Positions 1 through 11,900 are shown, numbered from the stretch's first letter. The stretch: 64,000 nt of DNA from Bradysia coprophila (GCF_014529535.1 NW_023504022.1:3220986-3284985), one strand, 5' to 3'. Program-made: numbers and translations. Notes: a model not told the origin generated them from the sequence alone.

Positions 1-20
1 CTCCAAAAAAGTACCAAGTC

Positions 21-1470
21 TTTCCTGTTTCGTCACCCTCTGAATTCTATTTGAAATTGATACCAAATGGTAATAAATAGTGCTAAATGCAATTACACAA
101 TTTTCCAGATTGATCCTGACTCGGGTTACTGAGTCTGGGATCCTCGGAGCCTCTCTAGAAGCTGTTTACAGAAACTGCTTTATTACCAAAAATGACTAAA
201 ATGTAGTGTACGAAAAAAGCTTGGATTTAGGTTTTTTTTGATGGGTAGGGTGAGGTCCCCTTTTATGACAATACAACAAGCCTTCACAAGCAAGGAACTA
301 GCGTAAGCGATAGGCGGCAGCTAACAAACTATGAAATTGACCCTTTTATAAAAGTTCAAAAAATCAATGATATTCCTCTTTCAATTTCGTATGTTCGAGG
401 TTCGATTTTATTGATGGTTTGATTTTCTTGGCTGGCGATACTTGGCGGTTGGATTTTATTGGCTGGCGATACTTAACAGTTCCATTTTATTAACTAGCGA
501 CAGTTGGTAGTTCGATTTTATTGACTGGCCATACTTGGATGTTTGATTTTGTTGACTGGAGATACGTGACAGTTCAATTTTATTGACTGGCGATACTTGG
601 CAAATGGATTTCATTCACTGTCGACACTTGCGGAGTATCGCCAGCCGAGAAAATCGATTCGCCAAACATCGACAGCCAATAAAATCGAGTCGCCAGTCTA
701 CAAAATACTTCTCAGTTTGATTATCTTGGCTGGCGATACTTAATAATTCCATTTTATTAACTGGCGACAGTTGGCAGTTCGATTTTATTGACTGACGATT
801 GTATTTTATTGGCTGGCGATACTTGGCTGTTGAATTTTATTGGCTGGCGATACTTAACAGTTTCATTTTAATTGTCTAGCGACAGTTGGCAGTTCGATTT
901 TATTGACTGGCGATACGTGACAGTTCAATTTTATTGACTGGCGATACTTGGCAAATGGATTTCATTCACTGTCGACACTTGCGAAGTATCGCCAGCCGAG
1001 AAAATCGATTCGCCAAACATCGACAGCCAATAAAATCGAGTCGCCAGTCTACAAAATACTTCTCAGTTTGATTATCTTGGCTGGCGATACTTAATAATTC
1101 CATTTTATTAACTGGCGACAGTTGGCAGTTCGATTTTATTGATTGGCGATTGGATTTTATAGGCTGGCGATACTTATCTGTTGGATTTTATTGGCTGGCG
1201 ATACTTAACAGTTCCATTTTATTGGCTAGCGACAGTTGGCAGTTCGATTTTATTGACTGGCGATACGTGGCAGTTCAATTTTATTGACTGGCGATACTTG
1301 GTAAATGGATTTCATTCACTGTCGACACTTGCGAAGTATCGCCAGCCAATAAAATCGAACCGCCAAATATTGCAAGACAATAAAATCGATTCGCCAAACA
1401 TCGCCAGCCAATAAAATCGAATCGCCAAGTATCGCCAGTCAACAAAATTCTTGGCGGTTTGATTTTTTTT
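21..1470. repeat. Left inverted arm with subterminal tandem modules
   Basis: Unique terminal DNA (21 to ~400) is followed by modules of about 35-45 bases around the core TTATTGACTGGCGATACTTG, present in both orientations. A higher-order unit of about 350 bases is visible: the text starting CAAATGGATTTCATTCACTG recurs near 600, 950 and 1305. Modules in opposite orientation alternate, so the arm can also fold on itself. The right arm is the mirror image. Confidence 0.85.
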
Positions 1471-1471
1471 T

Positions 1472-2114
1472 TCTATGACATGAATCACAACAATGCCGTG
1501 GTGTCGGTAGATTTGAACGAGCCTGATTTGACCATACTCAGTGTACTTTTGGGTGTCGGACTCTGGGCAACTTGGTTTCTGTTCCCCGTGCTACACGAAT
1601 GTTTCTGTTGATGAACTATAAGTTTTTAATTCTAAAGACATCTCAGATGTGTTCCGATCATATTGGTCTAGAGAATTACTGGCCCTTGGTAAAACAAATT
1701 ACTCGTGAAGTGGCACCAGAAGAGCAAAAACTGGTCAGCGATCTTATGTTCGAGTACTGCCAAAGTTCACGAAGTGAACTGATTTTTATTATTGATAATT
1801 TGAATTCAATCGACGACGAGGATTTTAAGTCCTGATTCGGTTTTTATAAAACCGAATTTACTACCATTTGTACATATATCAGATCAAGCGAAGCCAAGCA
1901 TGTGGCCGTACTCTTATGCAAAATGCGCACTTCTTTGTCGAATAAACAGATGAGTTTTTTGTTCGGATGCTGTGAGCAGACGATTGCAAATCACATGACC
2001 AAAGCAAGGAATGACTTGCTAGAAAATCTGGTTCCCCTGTTTCTCAACAATAATGATAGCAAAATCCCTTTTTGATATGGATGATCAAAATGGAGTTTGT
2101 TTATTCGATGCTAC
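1472..2114 (+). pseudogene. Partial, broken internal copy of the DDE transposase gene
   Basis: This stretch is nearly identical to 3151-3850 of the intact transposase gene but lacks the start, the catalytic core and the 3' half. Relative to the intact copy it has lost about 25 bases after 'gatttgaccat' and about 32 bases after 'aacaataatgat', and a TGG codon has become TGA near 1834. It stops abruptly at 2114, where an arm module begins. The high identity suggests recent internal duplication or gene conversion, not an old relic. It is not expected to make a functional product. Confidence 0.85.
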
Positions 2115-2971
2115 GCTAGTCAATAAACTTGAACTGCCACGTATCGTCAGTCAATCAAATCAAACTGCCAACTGCCGCTAGCTAATAAAGTAGAACTGTT
2201 AAGTATCGCCAGCCAAGAAAATCAAACTGCGAAGTATTTTGTAATTTAGCGAATCGATTTTATTGACTGGCAATACTTGGCGGTTGATTTTTTTTGGCTG
2301 GCGATACTTAAAAGTTCCATTTTATTAACTGGCGAAAGTTGGAAGTTCAATTTTATTGACTGATACGTTGCAGTTCAATTTTATTGGCTGTCGATTCATT
2401 TGCAGCATTTTTGCCTAAATCTTTTAAAAAATTACCAGAATATTTCTGATAAATCGCCTGTTGATTATAATTAACGGTCAGAAAATGTAACTCAGTTTTT
2501 TTTATTCCAATGAGTGTCAAACCCTAGCATATCATAATAAGTACAAAAAAAATCTTACTGAAATTATCATAGAGTGCCATGAAATCACTCGATTAATCAA
2601 ATGCACGCAACACATTGCATTTGACAATAAACAAAAGATGTAAAACGGTTGTTAGTTTTAGAGTCCAATCGAATAAATTCATGGCATGTTTTTTTTCGGT
2701 ATATTGAATTGATTCTTGTGTGTGTTTGTGTGGGTTGGTGTTACCATACTGCCTCAGAACGAAAAAATCTTATTGAAATGATCAAAGATTGCCATGAAAT
2801 CATTCGATTGACAAATGAACACAATGCGTTACATTTTTTTTAATTATTTGTATTTCAACTCTTGCCGGCGCAGGTCGTTTTTGTGCAAGTGTATAAAACT
2901 TTATTTTAAATAATAATCTTTTTGACGTTCTATATTTCAAATAATATTCTTTCAAGAAACGGCATTTTTCA
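2115..2971. other. Spacer between arm modules and transposase gene
   Basis: Arm modules in both orientations fill 2115-2400. The rest is A+T-rich and holds a degenerate direct repeat: 2540-2620 resembles 2760-2835 (shared text such as TGCCATGAAATCA followed by TCGATT). The DNA just before 2972 would hold the transposase promoter; no clear TATA box was recognised. Confidence 0.5.
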
Positions 2972-5008
2972 ATGCCAATCGTTTGTCTCGGCTGTCAGGA
3001 CCAAAAACGGTCCAAAGACAGCAAGTTTTACGTTGCGAATTCTTTGTCTTTAGTTGCCGTTAATAACTTAAGACAAAAATTCAATGCTAAAAAACGAAAA
3101 CTGGACGCAATCACCGTAATACCCGAGTCAAGCAAAATATGTAAATCTTGTTATGACATGAATCACAATAATGCCGTTGTGTCGGTAGATTTGAACGAGC
3201 CTGATTTGACCATCTACAGAAAGGGGTTGCACTCCCATACTCAGTGTACTTTTGGGTGTCGGACTCTGGGCAACTTGGTTTCTGTTCCCCGTGCTACACG
3301 AATGTTTCTGTTGATGAACTATAAGTTTTTAATTCTAAAGACATCTCAGATGTGTTCCGATCATATTGGTCTAGAGAATTACTGGCCCTTGGTAAAACAA
3401 ATTACTCGTGAAGTGGCACCAGAAGAGCAAAAACTGGTCAGCGATCTTATGTTCGAGTACTACCAAAGTTCACGAAGTGAACTGGTTTTTAATATTGATA
3501 ATTTGAATTCAATCGACGACGAGGATTTTAAGTCCTGGTTCGGTTTTTATAAAACCGAATTTACTACCATTTGTACATATATCAGATCAAGCGAAGCCAA
3601 GCATGTGGCCGTACTCTTATGCAAGATGCGCACTTCTTTGTCGAATAAACAGATGAGTTTTTTGTTCGGATGCTGTGAGCAGACGATTGCAAATCACATG
3701 ACCAAAGCAAGGAATGACTTGCTAGAAAATCTGGTTCCCCTGTTTCTCAACAATAATGATCGCAATATAATTTTAAATCACAACACACCTATAGCAAAAT
3801 CCCTTTTTGATATGGATGATCAAAATGGAGTTTGTTTATTCGATGCTACATATCGTTTTGCTCAGAAATCTAAGAATTTTGTCGGACAAAAACAACTCTG
3901 GAGTGAACAGAAAAAAATGCCCCTTACAAAGCCAATGGTCGGCTGCGCTCCAGATGGTTATGTGTTTTATGTTTTAGGTCCATACGATGCGACCCATAAC
4001 GATGCCGTAATTTTGAAAGATTGTCTGGTTCGATATGAAGACACGTTAGCAGGTCTACGAAAAAATGATGTGATTGTTGTTGACAATGGATTTCGTGATG
4101 TTCTTGGTGATCTTAGCGAAAGAGGTCTTTTGGCCTACGTTCCTGGAACTGGTCAACGAGACACTTTTGAAGCAAATAAAGCACGGTTTGTTACAAAGAT
4201 TCGTTGGGTTAACGAACAAGTGTTTGGTCGCCTGAAACAAAAATTTAAGCTATTCGCTATACCAGCTCATAATAGTACTTTATTCCATGACTATGACTCC
4301 CTCCGTATTGCCTTTGCGCTTCTAAATCTTTTTCATAAGCCTATCCTCAGCGATAAAGAACATGAAGATATTGCTATTCTTATGAAATCTCGTTTAAATG
4401 TTCCAAACCTCTTAAAGGATGTTGTTGACCATTACAATTTATCCAGAGTAAAGATTCCCTATATTGACTTAAATTACACGTCTCTTGATAACAGAGCGAA
4501 TAATATGTTACTTCGGTTTCCCCAACTTTCAATGGATGATTTATACAATGTTAGTCTTGGGCCCTATCAGATTAAAAATGCCATATCGTATTATGCGCAA
4601 CACCAACAAGAAGATATCTTCCTCGTTCAAAAGTTTGAGCCCAGTCTTCGATATCGAATTGCTTCATTGGACTACGCCAAGTTTGATATTAAGATATCAG
4701 ATCCAGTGCTCATAAAAGCGTACATGAAATCTCGATTTCGGAGCACAAAACATCATCACATTTTTGTACTCTTCGATCAATCAAAGTCTGCAAGAGACTC
4801 GATTGTTGAATATTTTTGTACTTGTGAAACAGGATCTCGTACCGTTGGCTGTTGCAGTCATGTGATGACAATCATATGGTATCTCGGATACGGGCAGTAC
4901 AATGAAATACAAGTACCTAATCCTAATATAACGAATGTGTCGATAACAATTCCCAAAGTCCGAGTCAATGATGAAGAAGGCATTGAAGATAGTGACACGG
5001 ACGACTAA
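2972..5008 (+). CDS. DDE transposase with C-terminal SWIM-type zinc finger (ISL2EU/DDE_Tnp_4-like)
   Basis: Uninterrupted 678-residue protein inside the foldback element; it presumably cuts and joins the element ends in the nucleus. The N-terminus has paired cysteines (VCLGCQ, CKSCY), consistent with zinc-dependent DNA binding. A DDE core is visible: CLFDATYRF (Asp about 291), VIVVDNGFRD (Asp about 371) and RWVNEQVFGRLKQKF (Glu about 415), the spacing and context of DDE_Tnp_4 enzymes related to PIF/Harbinger and ISL2EU. Near residues 616-640, CTCETGSRTVGCCSHVMTI is a SWIM-like CxC...CxH finger, as in a group of transposase-derived animal proteins. The extreme C-terminus is acidic. The ATG at 2972 is the first in frame and lies before the first Cys pair. 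All catalytic residues are present, so the gene could be active. A Mutator/NOF-type assignment is the main alternative, because FB elements of Drosophila are linked to NOF and MULE transposases also often carry SWIM fingers. Confidence 0.88.
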   Translation: MPIVCLGCQDQKRSKDSKFYVANSLSLVAVNNLRQKFNAKKRKLDAITVIPESSKICKSCYDMNHNNAVVSVDLNEPDLTIYRKGLHSHTQCTFGCRTLGNLVSVPRATRMFLLMNYKFLILKTSQMCSDHIGLENYWPLVKQITREVAPEEQKLVSDLMFEYYQSSRSELVFNIDNLNSIDDEDFKSWFGFYKTEFTTICTYIRSSEAKHVAVLLCKMRTSLSNKQMSFLFGCCEQTIANHMTKARNDLLENLVPLFLNNNDRNIILNHNTPIAKSLFDMDDQNGVCLFDATYRFAQKSKNFVGQKQLWSEQKKMPLTKPMVGCAPDGYVFYVLGPYDATHNDAVILKDCLVRYEDTLAGLRKNDVIVVDNGFRDVLGDLSERGLLAYVPGTGQRDTFEANKARFVTKIRWVNEQVFGRLKQKFKLFAIPAHNSTLFHDYDSLRIAFALLNLFHKPILSDKEHEDIAILMKSRLNVPNLLKDVVDHYNLSRVKIPYIDLNYTSLDNRANNMLLRFPQLSMDDLYNVSLGPYQIKNAISYYAQHQQEDIFLVQKFEPSLRYRIASLDYAKFDIKISDPVLIKAYMKSRFRSTKHHHIFVLFDQSKSARDSIVEYFCTCETGSRTVGCCSHVMTIIWYLGYGQYNEIQVPNPNITNVSITIPKVRVNDEEGIEDSDTDD

Positions 5009-5009
5009 A

Positions 5010-5210
5010 AAATAAGTGGTGGATGTGTATGAATGAATCAATGAGTGGATGGATATATGAAAGCGTGGATTGTGTGTGTTTGAATTTATGAGTTGATGTA
5101 TTGATGTATGGAGTGTATGAATGAAATGTGTGAGAGTGTGTGAGTCAGTGTGTGAGTGCGTGTGTGAGTGTATGTTAAAACTAATGAAGTAAAAGACCCT
5201 TTCAATTAAA
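5010..5210. repeat. GT/GA-rich simple repeat 3' of transposase
   Basis: Degenerate repeats such as TGAATGAATCAATGAGTGGA pass into GTGTGTGAGTG runs. No coding potential. Confidence 0.6.
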
Positions 5211-5239
5211 AGGTTAACTTTGATGTCGAAACTTAAGTA

Positions 5240-5369
5240 TGGTTTCCACTGAACAAAAAGTACCCCGTGTGAGAGCCGTGAGAGAGTAAGCTGTCAAGTA
5301 AACAAAGCAAAAATAGAAAAAATTCAATTTTGTCTCTCACAAGGAGTACTTATTTGGTAAGTGGAAATC
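5240..5369. mobile_element. Short MITE (family sharing GTTTCCACT...AGTGGAAA ends)
   Basis: Ends read GGTTTCCACTGAACAAAAAG and, inverted, TGGTAAGTGGAAATC; subterminal text CCCCGTGTGAGAG mirrors CTCTCACAAGGAG. A second member lies at 52735-52957 with the same ends and the same GTACTCCGTGTG box, so this is a dispersed non-coding element of about 130-220 bases. Confidence 0.7.
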
Positions 5370-5512
5370 AGGCCTTACTCTCAACGGATATATTGAAAAA
5401 TTGTTTGAAGATTATTGTTCTGCCAAGTCGGATTACATTATTCCCACTCGGAAAAACCACAAACCAGAGTGTATATATAGTATGTTCTATAGTTTATTAA
5501 CTTTTTTTGGTT

Positions 5513-5610
5513 TCAAAGGCATTTCAGATGTGTTCCGTTCATATTGGTGAAAGATTATCGATTTACTACCATATGTACATATATCAAATCTAGCGAAGAA
5601 TTTTATAGAA
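5513..5610 (+). pseudogene. Small relic of the same transposase gene
   Basis: Text such as CATTTCAGATGTGTTCCG and TACTACCATATGTACATATA matches parts of the transposase gene (compare 3345-3375 and 3560-3590) with a large deletion between them. Another fragment of the second piece occurs near 5937-5970. Both are too short and diverged to code. Confidence 0.65.
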
Positions 5611-6089
5611 CCATGTATGCAAGATGGCATATGAAATGAACGCCCGAGCATATTAACCATTTTTATAATGCATTCGTGTTTCAACATTTCATATTCTAAA
5701 TTCATGTTTACAACAACTGGTTCTACTGAAATCTAGTTGTTCGAACATTTATAAATCAGATGTGTTTTGCTTTGCGTTATTATTGACGAGTGTGGGAAGA
5801 GTAGATTTCGTATTTTAAAAAATCGCAAAGAATTCAGAAATATATTCTAGGACATACAATTTATACGCAAAAAAAAACATATATCGTTCTGCGACCTATT
5901 TTTAAGCTTAAAGTTCTAAATACATGTTTGCAATGTACTACCATATGTACATATATCAAATCTAGTTAAGCACATTCTACGACCTAATGATACTGTTTTC
6001 GATAGCTTTGTGAGCCATAGGTTAACAGTGTCCTACCGGTTGGGTGGGTCATATCCCTTGACTGTCTAATTTTTGTGTTCTTTATTCGC

Positions 6090-8119
6090 TGTTTGACCAA
6101 CATAATGTTGGCAGTTCGATTTTCTTGGTTGGCGATACTTGGCGGTTCGACTTTATTGAATTGCGATGCTTGGCGAATCGAATTTTTTGACAGGCACTAC
6201 TTTCCAGTTCTATTTTATTGGCTGGCGATACTTGGCGGTTACATTTTATTAGCTGGCGACAGTTGACAGCTCGATTTTGTTGACTGACGAAACGTGATAG
6301 TTCGATTTTATTCACTGTCGACACTTGCCAAGTATCGCCAGCCAATAAAATCGAATCGTCAAGTATCGCCAGCAAATAAAATCAAACCGGCAAGTATTGT
6401 TAGTCAATAAAATCGATTCGTCAGTCTACAAAATACTTCGTAGTTTGATTTTCTTGGCTGGCTACACTTTAACAGTTCCATTTTATCAGCTAGCATCATT
6501 TGGCTAACTGTCGCTAGCCAATTAAAATGGAACTGTTAAGTATCGCCAGGCAATAAAGTCCAACCGCCTAGTATCACCAGTCAATAAAATCGAACTGCCA
6601 ACTGTCGCCAGTTAATAAAATGAAATTATTAAGTATCGCCAGCCAAGAAAATCAAATTGCGAAGTATTTTGTAGACAGTCGATTCGATTTTATTTTATGT
6701 GATGATGGGCGAATCAATTTTCTTGGCTGGCGATACTTGGCAAGTGTCAACAGTGAATGAATAAAATCGAACTGCCAACTGTCGCTAGCCAATTAAAATG
6801 GAACTGTTAAGTATCGCCAGCCAATAAAATCCAACCGTCAAGTATCGCCAGCCATTAAAATCCAATCGACAAGTATCGCCAGTCAATAAAATCGAACTGC
6901 CAACTGTCGCTAGACAATTAAAATGAAACTGTTAAGTATCGCCAGCCAATAAAATTCAACAGCCAAGTATCGCCAGCCAATAAAATACAATCGCCAGTCA
7001 ATAAAATCGAACTGCCAACTGTCGCCAGTTAATAAAATGGAATTATTAAGTATCGCCAGCCAAGATAATCAAACTGAGAAGTATTTTGTAGACTGGCGAC
7101 TCGATTTTATTGGCTGTCGATGTTTGGCGAATCGATTTTCTCGGCTGGCGATACTTCGCAAGTGTCGACAGTGAATGAAATCCATTTGCCAAGTATCGCC
7201 AGTCAATAAAATTGAACTGTCACGTATCGCCAGTCAATAAAATCGAACTGCCAACTGTCGCTAGACAATTAAAATGAAACTGTTAAGTATCGCCAGCCAA
7301 TAAAATTCAACAGCCAAGTATCGCCAGCCAATAAAATACAATCGTCAGTCAATAAAATCGAACTGCCAACTGTCGCCAGTTAATAAAATGGAATTATTAA
7401 GTATCGCCAGCCAAGATAATCAAACTGAGAAGTATTTTGTAGACTGGCGACTCGATTTTATTGGCTGTCGATGTTTGGCGAATCGATTTTCTCGGCTGGC
7501 GATACTCCGCAAGTGTCGACAGTGAATGAAATCCATTTGCCAAGTATCGCCAGTCAATAAAATTGAACTGTCACGTATCTCCAGTCAACAAAATCAAACA
7601 TCCAAGTATGGCCAGTCAATAAAATCGAACTACCAACTGTCGCTAGTTAATAAAATGGAACTGTTAAGTATCGCCAGCCAATAAAATCCAACCGCCAAGT
7701 ATCGCCAGCCAAGAAAATCAAACCATCAATAAAATCGAACCTCGAACATACGAAATTGAAAGAGGAATATCATTGATTTTTTGAACTTTTATAAAAGCGT
7801 CAATTTCATAGTTTGTTAGCTGCCGCCTATCGCTTACGCTAGTTCCTTGCTTGTGAAGGCTTGTTGTATTGTCATAAAAGGGGACCTCACCCTACCCATC
7901 AAAAAAAACCTAAATCCAAGCTTTTTTCGTACACTACATTTTAGTCATTTTTGGTAATAAAGCAGTTTCTGTAAACAGCTTCTAGAGAGGCTCCGAGGAT
8001 CCCAGACTCAGTAACCCGAGTCAGGATCAATCTGGAAAATTGTGTAATTGCATTTAGCACTATTTATTACCATTTGGTATCAATTTCAAATAGAATTCAG
8101 AGGGTGACGAAACAGGAAA
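6090..8119. repeat. Right inverted arm with tandem modules
   Basis: Modules of the form AAGTATCGCCAGCCAATAAA alternate with their reverse complement. From about 6700 outward the order mirrors the left arm, including a repeated higher-order unit (AGTGAATGAAATCCATTTGC near 7170 and 7520). The last ~390 bases are the non-repetitive terminal segment that pairs with 21-430. The inner part, 6090-6700, is more diverged. Confidence 0.8.
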
Positions 8120-8129
8120 AAACTGATGA

Positions 8130-8290
8130 GCCTCTTTCGAATTTCGTCAAATTTTCGAATTTCGTCAAATTTCGTCAAATTTTCGAATTTCGTCAAATTT
8201 TCGATTTTCGTCAAATTTTTGATTTTCGTAAAATTTTCGATTTTCGTCAAATTTTTGATTTTCGTAAAATTTTTGATTTTCGTAAAATTT
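8130..8290. repeat. Tandem array of ~17-bp units (CGTCAAATTTTCGATTT)
   Basis: About nine imperfect units. Related arrays occur at 21640-21710, 27400-27500 (opposite orientation) and 33890-33940. Here and at 27 kb the array is joined to the same unique text (CTGTTATAAAAAGCAGTG), so it is part of a larger dispersed repeat. Confidence 0.75.
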
Positions 8291-8373
8291 TTGAATTAAA
8301 ACTGTAAACTGTTATAAAAAGCAGTGTTGAGTACACTTCTAAAACGACTTTTCTCGAAGAGATTTTTGTTGGG

Positions 8374-8619
8374 ATGACCAATTCCAAAGAATTTTTATTT
8401 TGGGAAGCAATCGATGCTTTTGAATCACTAGGTAGCATGGGTCCTGAGACAAAGACATTTATAAAGAAATTGGGATCATTAATGCAAAAGGCTTCTGGGG
8501 AACCGCGCTCTATGGACTACCTGCTACAGAAGGTTTCCATTGCGATTCAACGAAGAAATTATAGTTGCATTTTAGGGACCTTGGGACGTAATAGAATTGA
8601 TGATTTTTATTTATTGTAA
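8374..8619 (+). pseudogene. Coding fragment, probably from a mobile element
   Basis: An 81-residue reading segment ending at a true stop, with text such as SLGSMGPETKTFIKKLG and VSIAIQRRN. The pattern resembles the C-terminal end of proteins that are repeated in many insect genomes, but I cannot name the family with certainty. The 5' side is cut off by a repeat junction at about 8373 (a foldback-element end, GAGATTTTTGTTGGGA), so only the 3' part of the original gene is left. An AATAAA lies at about 8685. A short host gene is possible but less likely. Confidence 0.4.
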
Positions 8620-8951
8620 ATATTTGTTTTTTGAAAAGATCGTTTTTTTACCGGTTGCACTTTGCAGCCTTTTTTTCGCTTTTAATAAAGAAAATGATAT
8701 CGATGGTTATTGGATGCGCTCCATTTGCCCTTTTACATTTCCTCGTGGAGTTTCATGAGACTTTTTTTCAACAATTCCTCGGGATGTGCTCTCTTTCCTA
8801 ACCTTTTTAAGGACATTTTTTCATGAGAACTGAGAACTCTAATTTTCAATTTTCATATCGAATGCCTCAGAGCTAATTACAATCTACTTAGCTAAGCAAT
8901 ACAACAAAACCGACACACCAAACTAATCATCTTCCTTTTATCGTTTCACAG
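8620..8951. other. 5' flank or intron of TRIM37
   Basis: A+T-rich DNA ending in a splice acceptor (TCGTTTCACAG at 8951). The exon with the TRIM37 start codon should lie in this stretch or upstream of the foldback transposon; I could not identify it. Confidence 0.4.
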
Positions 8952-11900
8952 TCACTCAATGATGTCTTCCGATGCTTCATTTGCATGGAAAAACTGCAGG
9001 AGGCTCATCTGTGTCCGCACTGCTCGAAATTGTGTTGCTTTCTGTGCATATCCAGATGGTTAACGGAACAGCGACGTCAATGTCCGCATTGCCGGGCCAC
9101 ATTACATGTGAACGAACTAGTCAATTGTCGGTGGTTCGAAGAGGTTGCTTTGCAGGTGGAAAGTTTGCAGCAAATCTGCTCGAACATAAAGGCAAATGCA
9201 CTGTCCAAGACCAATGAAAACGATCAATGTTCAACGCACAACGAAAAATTGAGGTAAGACTTTGGGTAGCAATTAGTCTTTTGGTCTTCAAATCTTGCCT
9301 GCCACATCTTGCCTGTATCAGCAGGGTTCGTTAAGGAAAATGTCTTAATTTCTAATATTTCTCGAATTTAGCGTTTACTGTTGGACGTGCAAGTGCTGCA
9401 TTTGTCATCAGTGTGCGTTATGGGGTGGAACACATTCGGGCCATACGTTTAAGCAGTTGGGTGAGTAAATTATTTGTTTTATTACCTCATAGTCTTTGAG
9501 ATAGAATCAACTAATGTTTGAACCAGAAGCGGAATTACTCAAACCTAGTTTATAGTTGGACCTGACAAGTCCAGGTCCTTTTGTCGGAAAAGGTGCGCCT
9601 TAAGTTGTGGAACAAAATTTTTTCCGGAAAATGGTTGTGCCAGGCGGTAAAGCCATTCATAGGAAAACCTTCAAAGTCTGATTTCTTTTTGACAAATTTC
9701 TTCTTTCAAGTACTCCTGATCATCCACTGTCTTCCTATCCTAGAACTGCCGAACTGGAAGAAATTCAGATGATTTTTCTTGTTCGCTCTAGGTTTTTCTT
9801 ACGAACAAACCTGCTGTTGTCTGCGAAAATTCCCTGCAGTTCTAAGTTAATGAAGAGAGTGGACAATGATGACGTCACTTAATTTAAGAAATGTCTAGAA
9901 CAAAGAAGTGCTAGAAACGTAAGGATTCGACTTTATTTTGGCTGGGTTACTCCAGCAACAGTCACAAAAATAATCTCATCTTGGAACGGAACCAGTAAAA
10001 TGGTTACCAGTTTTGTTCCACAACGTTTCGTGGCAAACAACATGGAACAAGGAATAATCTGAAAGATCGGAGGCTTCTTTCAACACAAGAACCTGAAGTA
10101 GTAGTTTTAAGATGCTTTTGTGACATTATACACATCCAGACGCAGCCTACCCTTCAACATGTGGACTACATTTATAACTACCACTAACGACCCTGTCATT
10201 TCTATCTCCCCCAGAACTCGTCTACGAGACTCACATTGCTCAAGTTAAAGAAGAAGTTTCTCAGTTGAGAAGCCATCTCCGTGATATTGTTGGCCTAGTT
10301 TTAGATGTAGAGAAAAACGTTGAGACTGTACGAAATGCGAAAGACGAACGAGTGCGCGAAATTCGAAATGCTGTGGAACTGATCGTTGGCCGTTTAGATG
10401 CTCAACTAAAAAACAAGTTACTAACGTTGATGCGACAGAAGAACTCGCTGACGCAGGAAACCGAACAGTTAGAACATCTGTTGCAAGAGATTGAACATCA
10501 ATTGAACACTGGTTCCAGGTAACGCGTTGCATCTAAACCAACCAGAAGGAGAGAAACTAATTCAGAATATTTCCTCTCCACGCTTTAGATCTCAGTTGAT
10601 CATGAAGTCTCCTGAACTTTTGAAAATGATCTATCAGGTGCGACTGAAGCCAATGTCATTCCTTGTGACAGCACCGGTTCCTGCAAATTTTATCAGGTAA
10701 AACTCAGGACGTCGGAGGCATGAGTTTCCATTTTCAATTTCAAATTCTCTTTCAGCGAAATCGTTCCGCCCTACGACACGGGGACGTTTGTGATGGAAAA
10801 ATTTACGGCGATGCAACAGAAAGGCGTTCCAGTGTATTCGAATCCGCTCCAAGTGAATGGTTTGCATTGGCGCCTCAAAGTCTATCCGTATGGGAATGGA
10901 GCCGTTAGAGGTGAATACCTGAGCGTGTTCTTAGAATTGACGACTGGTTATCCGGAAACAAGCAAGTAAGTTTTGTCGATGCTGACCGCCCCTCGAACAC
11001 ATTATCTAAAAATGTAAAATCTTTACCAAACCCACAGGTACGAGTACCGCGTTCAGATGATCCATCAGAGCTCGTCGAAAATTATCCAACGCGAATTCGT
11101 GTCAGACTTTGAAGTCGGCGAATGTTGGGGCTACAATCGGTTTTTCCGTTTGGATTTGCTTGCGTCTGAAGGCTACCTGAACACGCTGAACGACACATTA
11201 GAGCTTCGGTTTCAAGTGCGTCCATCCACATTCTATCAACGGTGTCGCGATCAACAATGGTACATCACCCAACTGCTGCATAAACAGTCCCATCACAATC
11301 TGGAAGTGAAAGAGCTCAAAGATCGACTGAAGCGTGAGATCAACCGCAACCGAGCGATTAAGCAGAAAACTACTACAAGCGAACAAAGCTGTGATTCGTC
11401 ATCGCCATCGACAGGCAGTGCAAACGGAGAGCAACAGTCGAATGTGGCTGTCGAAACAAATGTGATAGTAAACGGTGGTGTTAATGTACGACACACAAAG
11501 GAACGGAAGGCAACGTCTTCATCGTCGTCATCATCATCACCGCATGGTCTGTTCGATTTTAAGCATTCCGAGGATGCTACCGTCGACAATAAAACCGAAA
11601 ATGATGGTACGAGAACCTTCCTATAAATTGTGTTACGTCGTCCATTCCATTCATCCATCTCCTCCGTTCACTTTACAGACATTTCGCTGGGCATATCCGA
11701 TTCATCTGGGTCCAATGTAAAATTTGACTTGAAGTCGGATGTTGAAGCCACAACTCCGACGCCAATCGTTCAATTCGGTTTGAAGCTGTCCCAATTGGGA
11801 TTGTCTCTGTCATCGCCGAATCTGCGCACAGCCACGTCGTTATTTTCGAGTTCCGATTCCGACGAGAGTTCAACGAACGAATCCTCCGCCGATAAATCAA

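Larger units (their letters stand above)
21..8119. mobile_element. Foldback-like autonomous DNA transposon, apparently complete
   Basis: The first ~430 bases from position 21 reappear almost perfectly as reverse complement at about 7730-8119, ending on TTTCCTGTTTCGTCACC / GGTGACGAAACAGGAAA. Inside these unique ends lie arrays of short modules (GATTTTATTGACTGGCGATAC type) that again mirror each other, so the inverted arms total roughly 1.4 kb each. The centre carries an intact transposase gene (2972-5008), a decayed partial copy (1472-2114) and smaller relics near 5.5 and 5.9 kb. This matches foldback (FB) organisation: long, internally repetitive inverted repeats flanking a coding core. I could not see a convincing target-site duplication; the right flank is itself a repeat array. 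The near-identity of the two ends suggests recent activity. The transposase type is described in its own entry. Confidence 0.85.

Noticed and set aside
9581-9772. 63-codon frame in a TRIM37 intron
   Set aside because: Weak start, lies in a possible decayed inverted-repeat element and does not fit TRIM37 phase.
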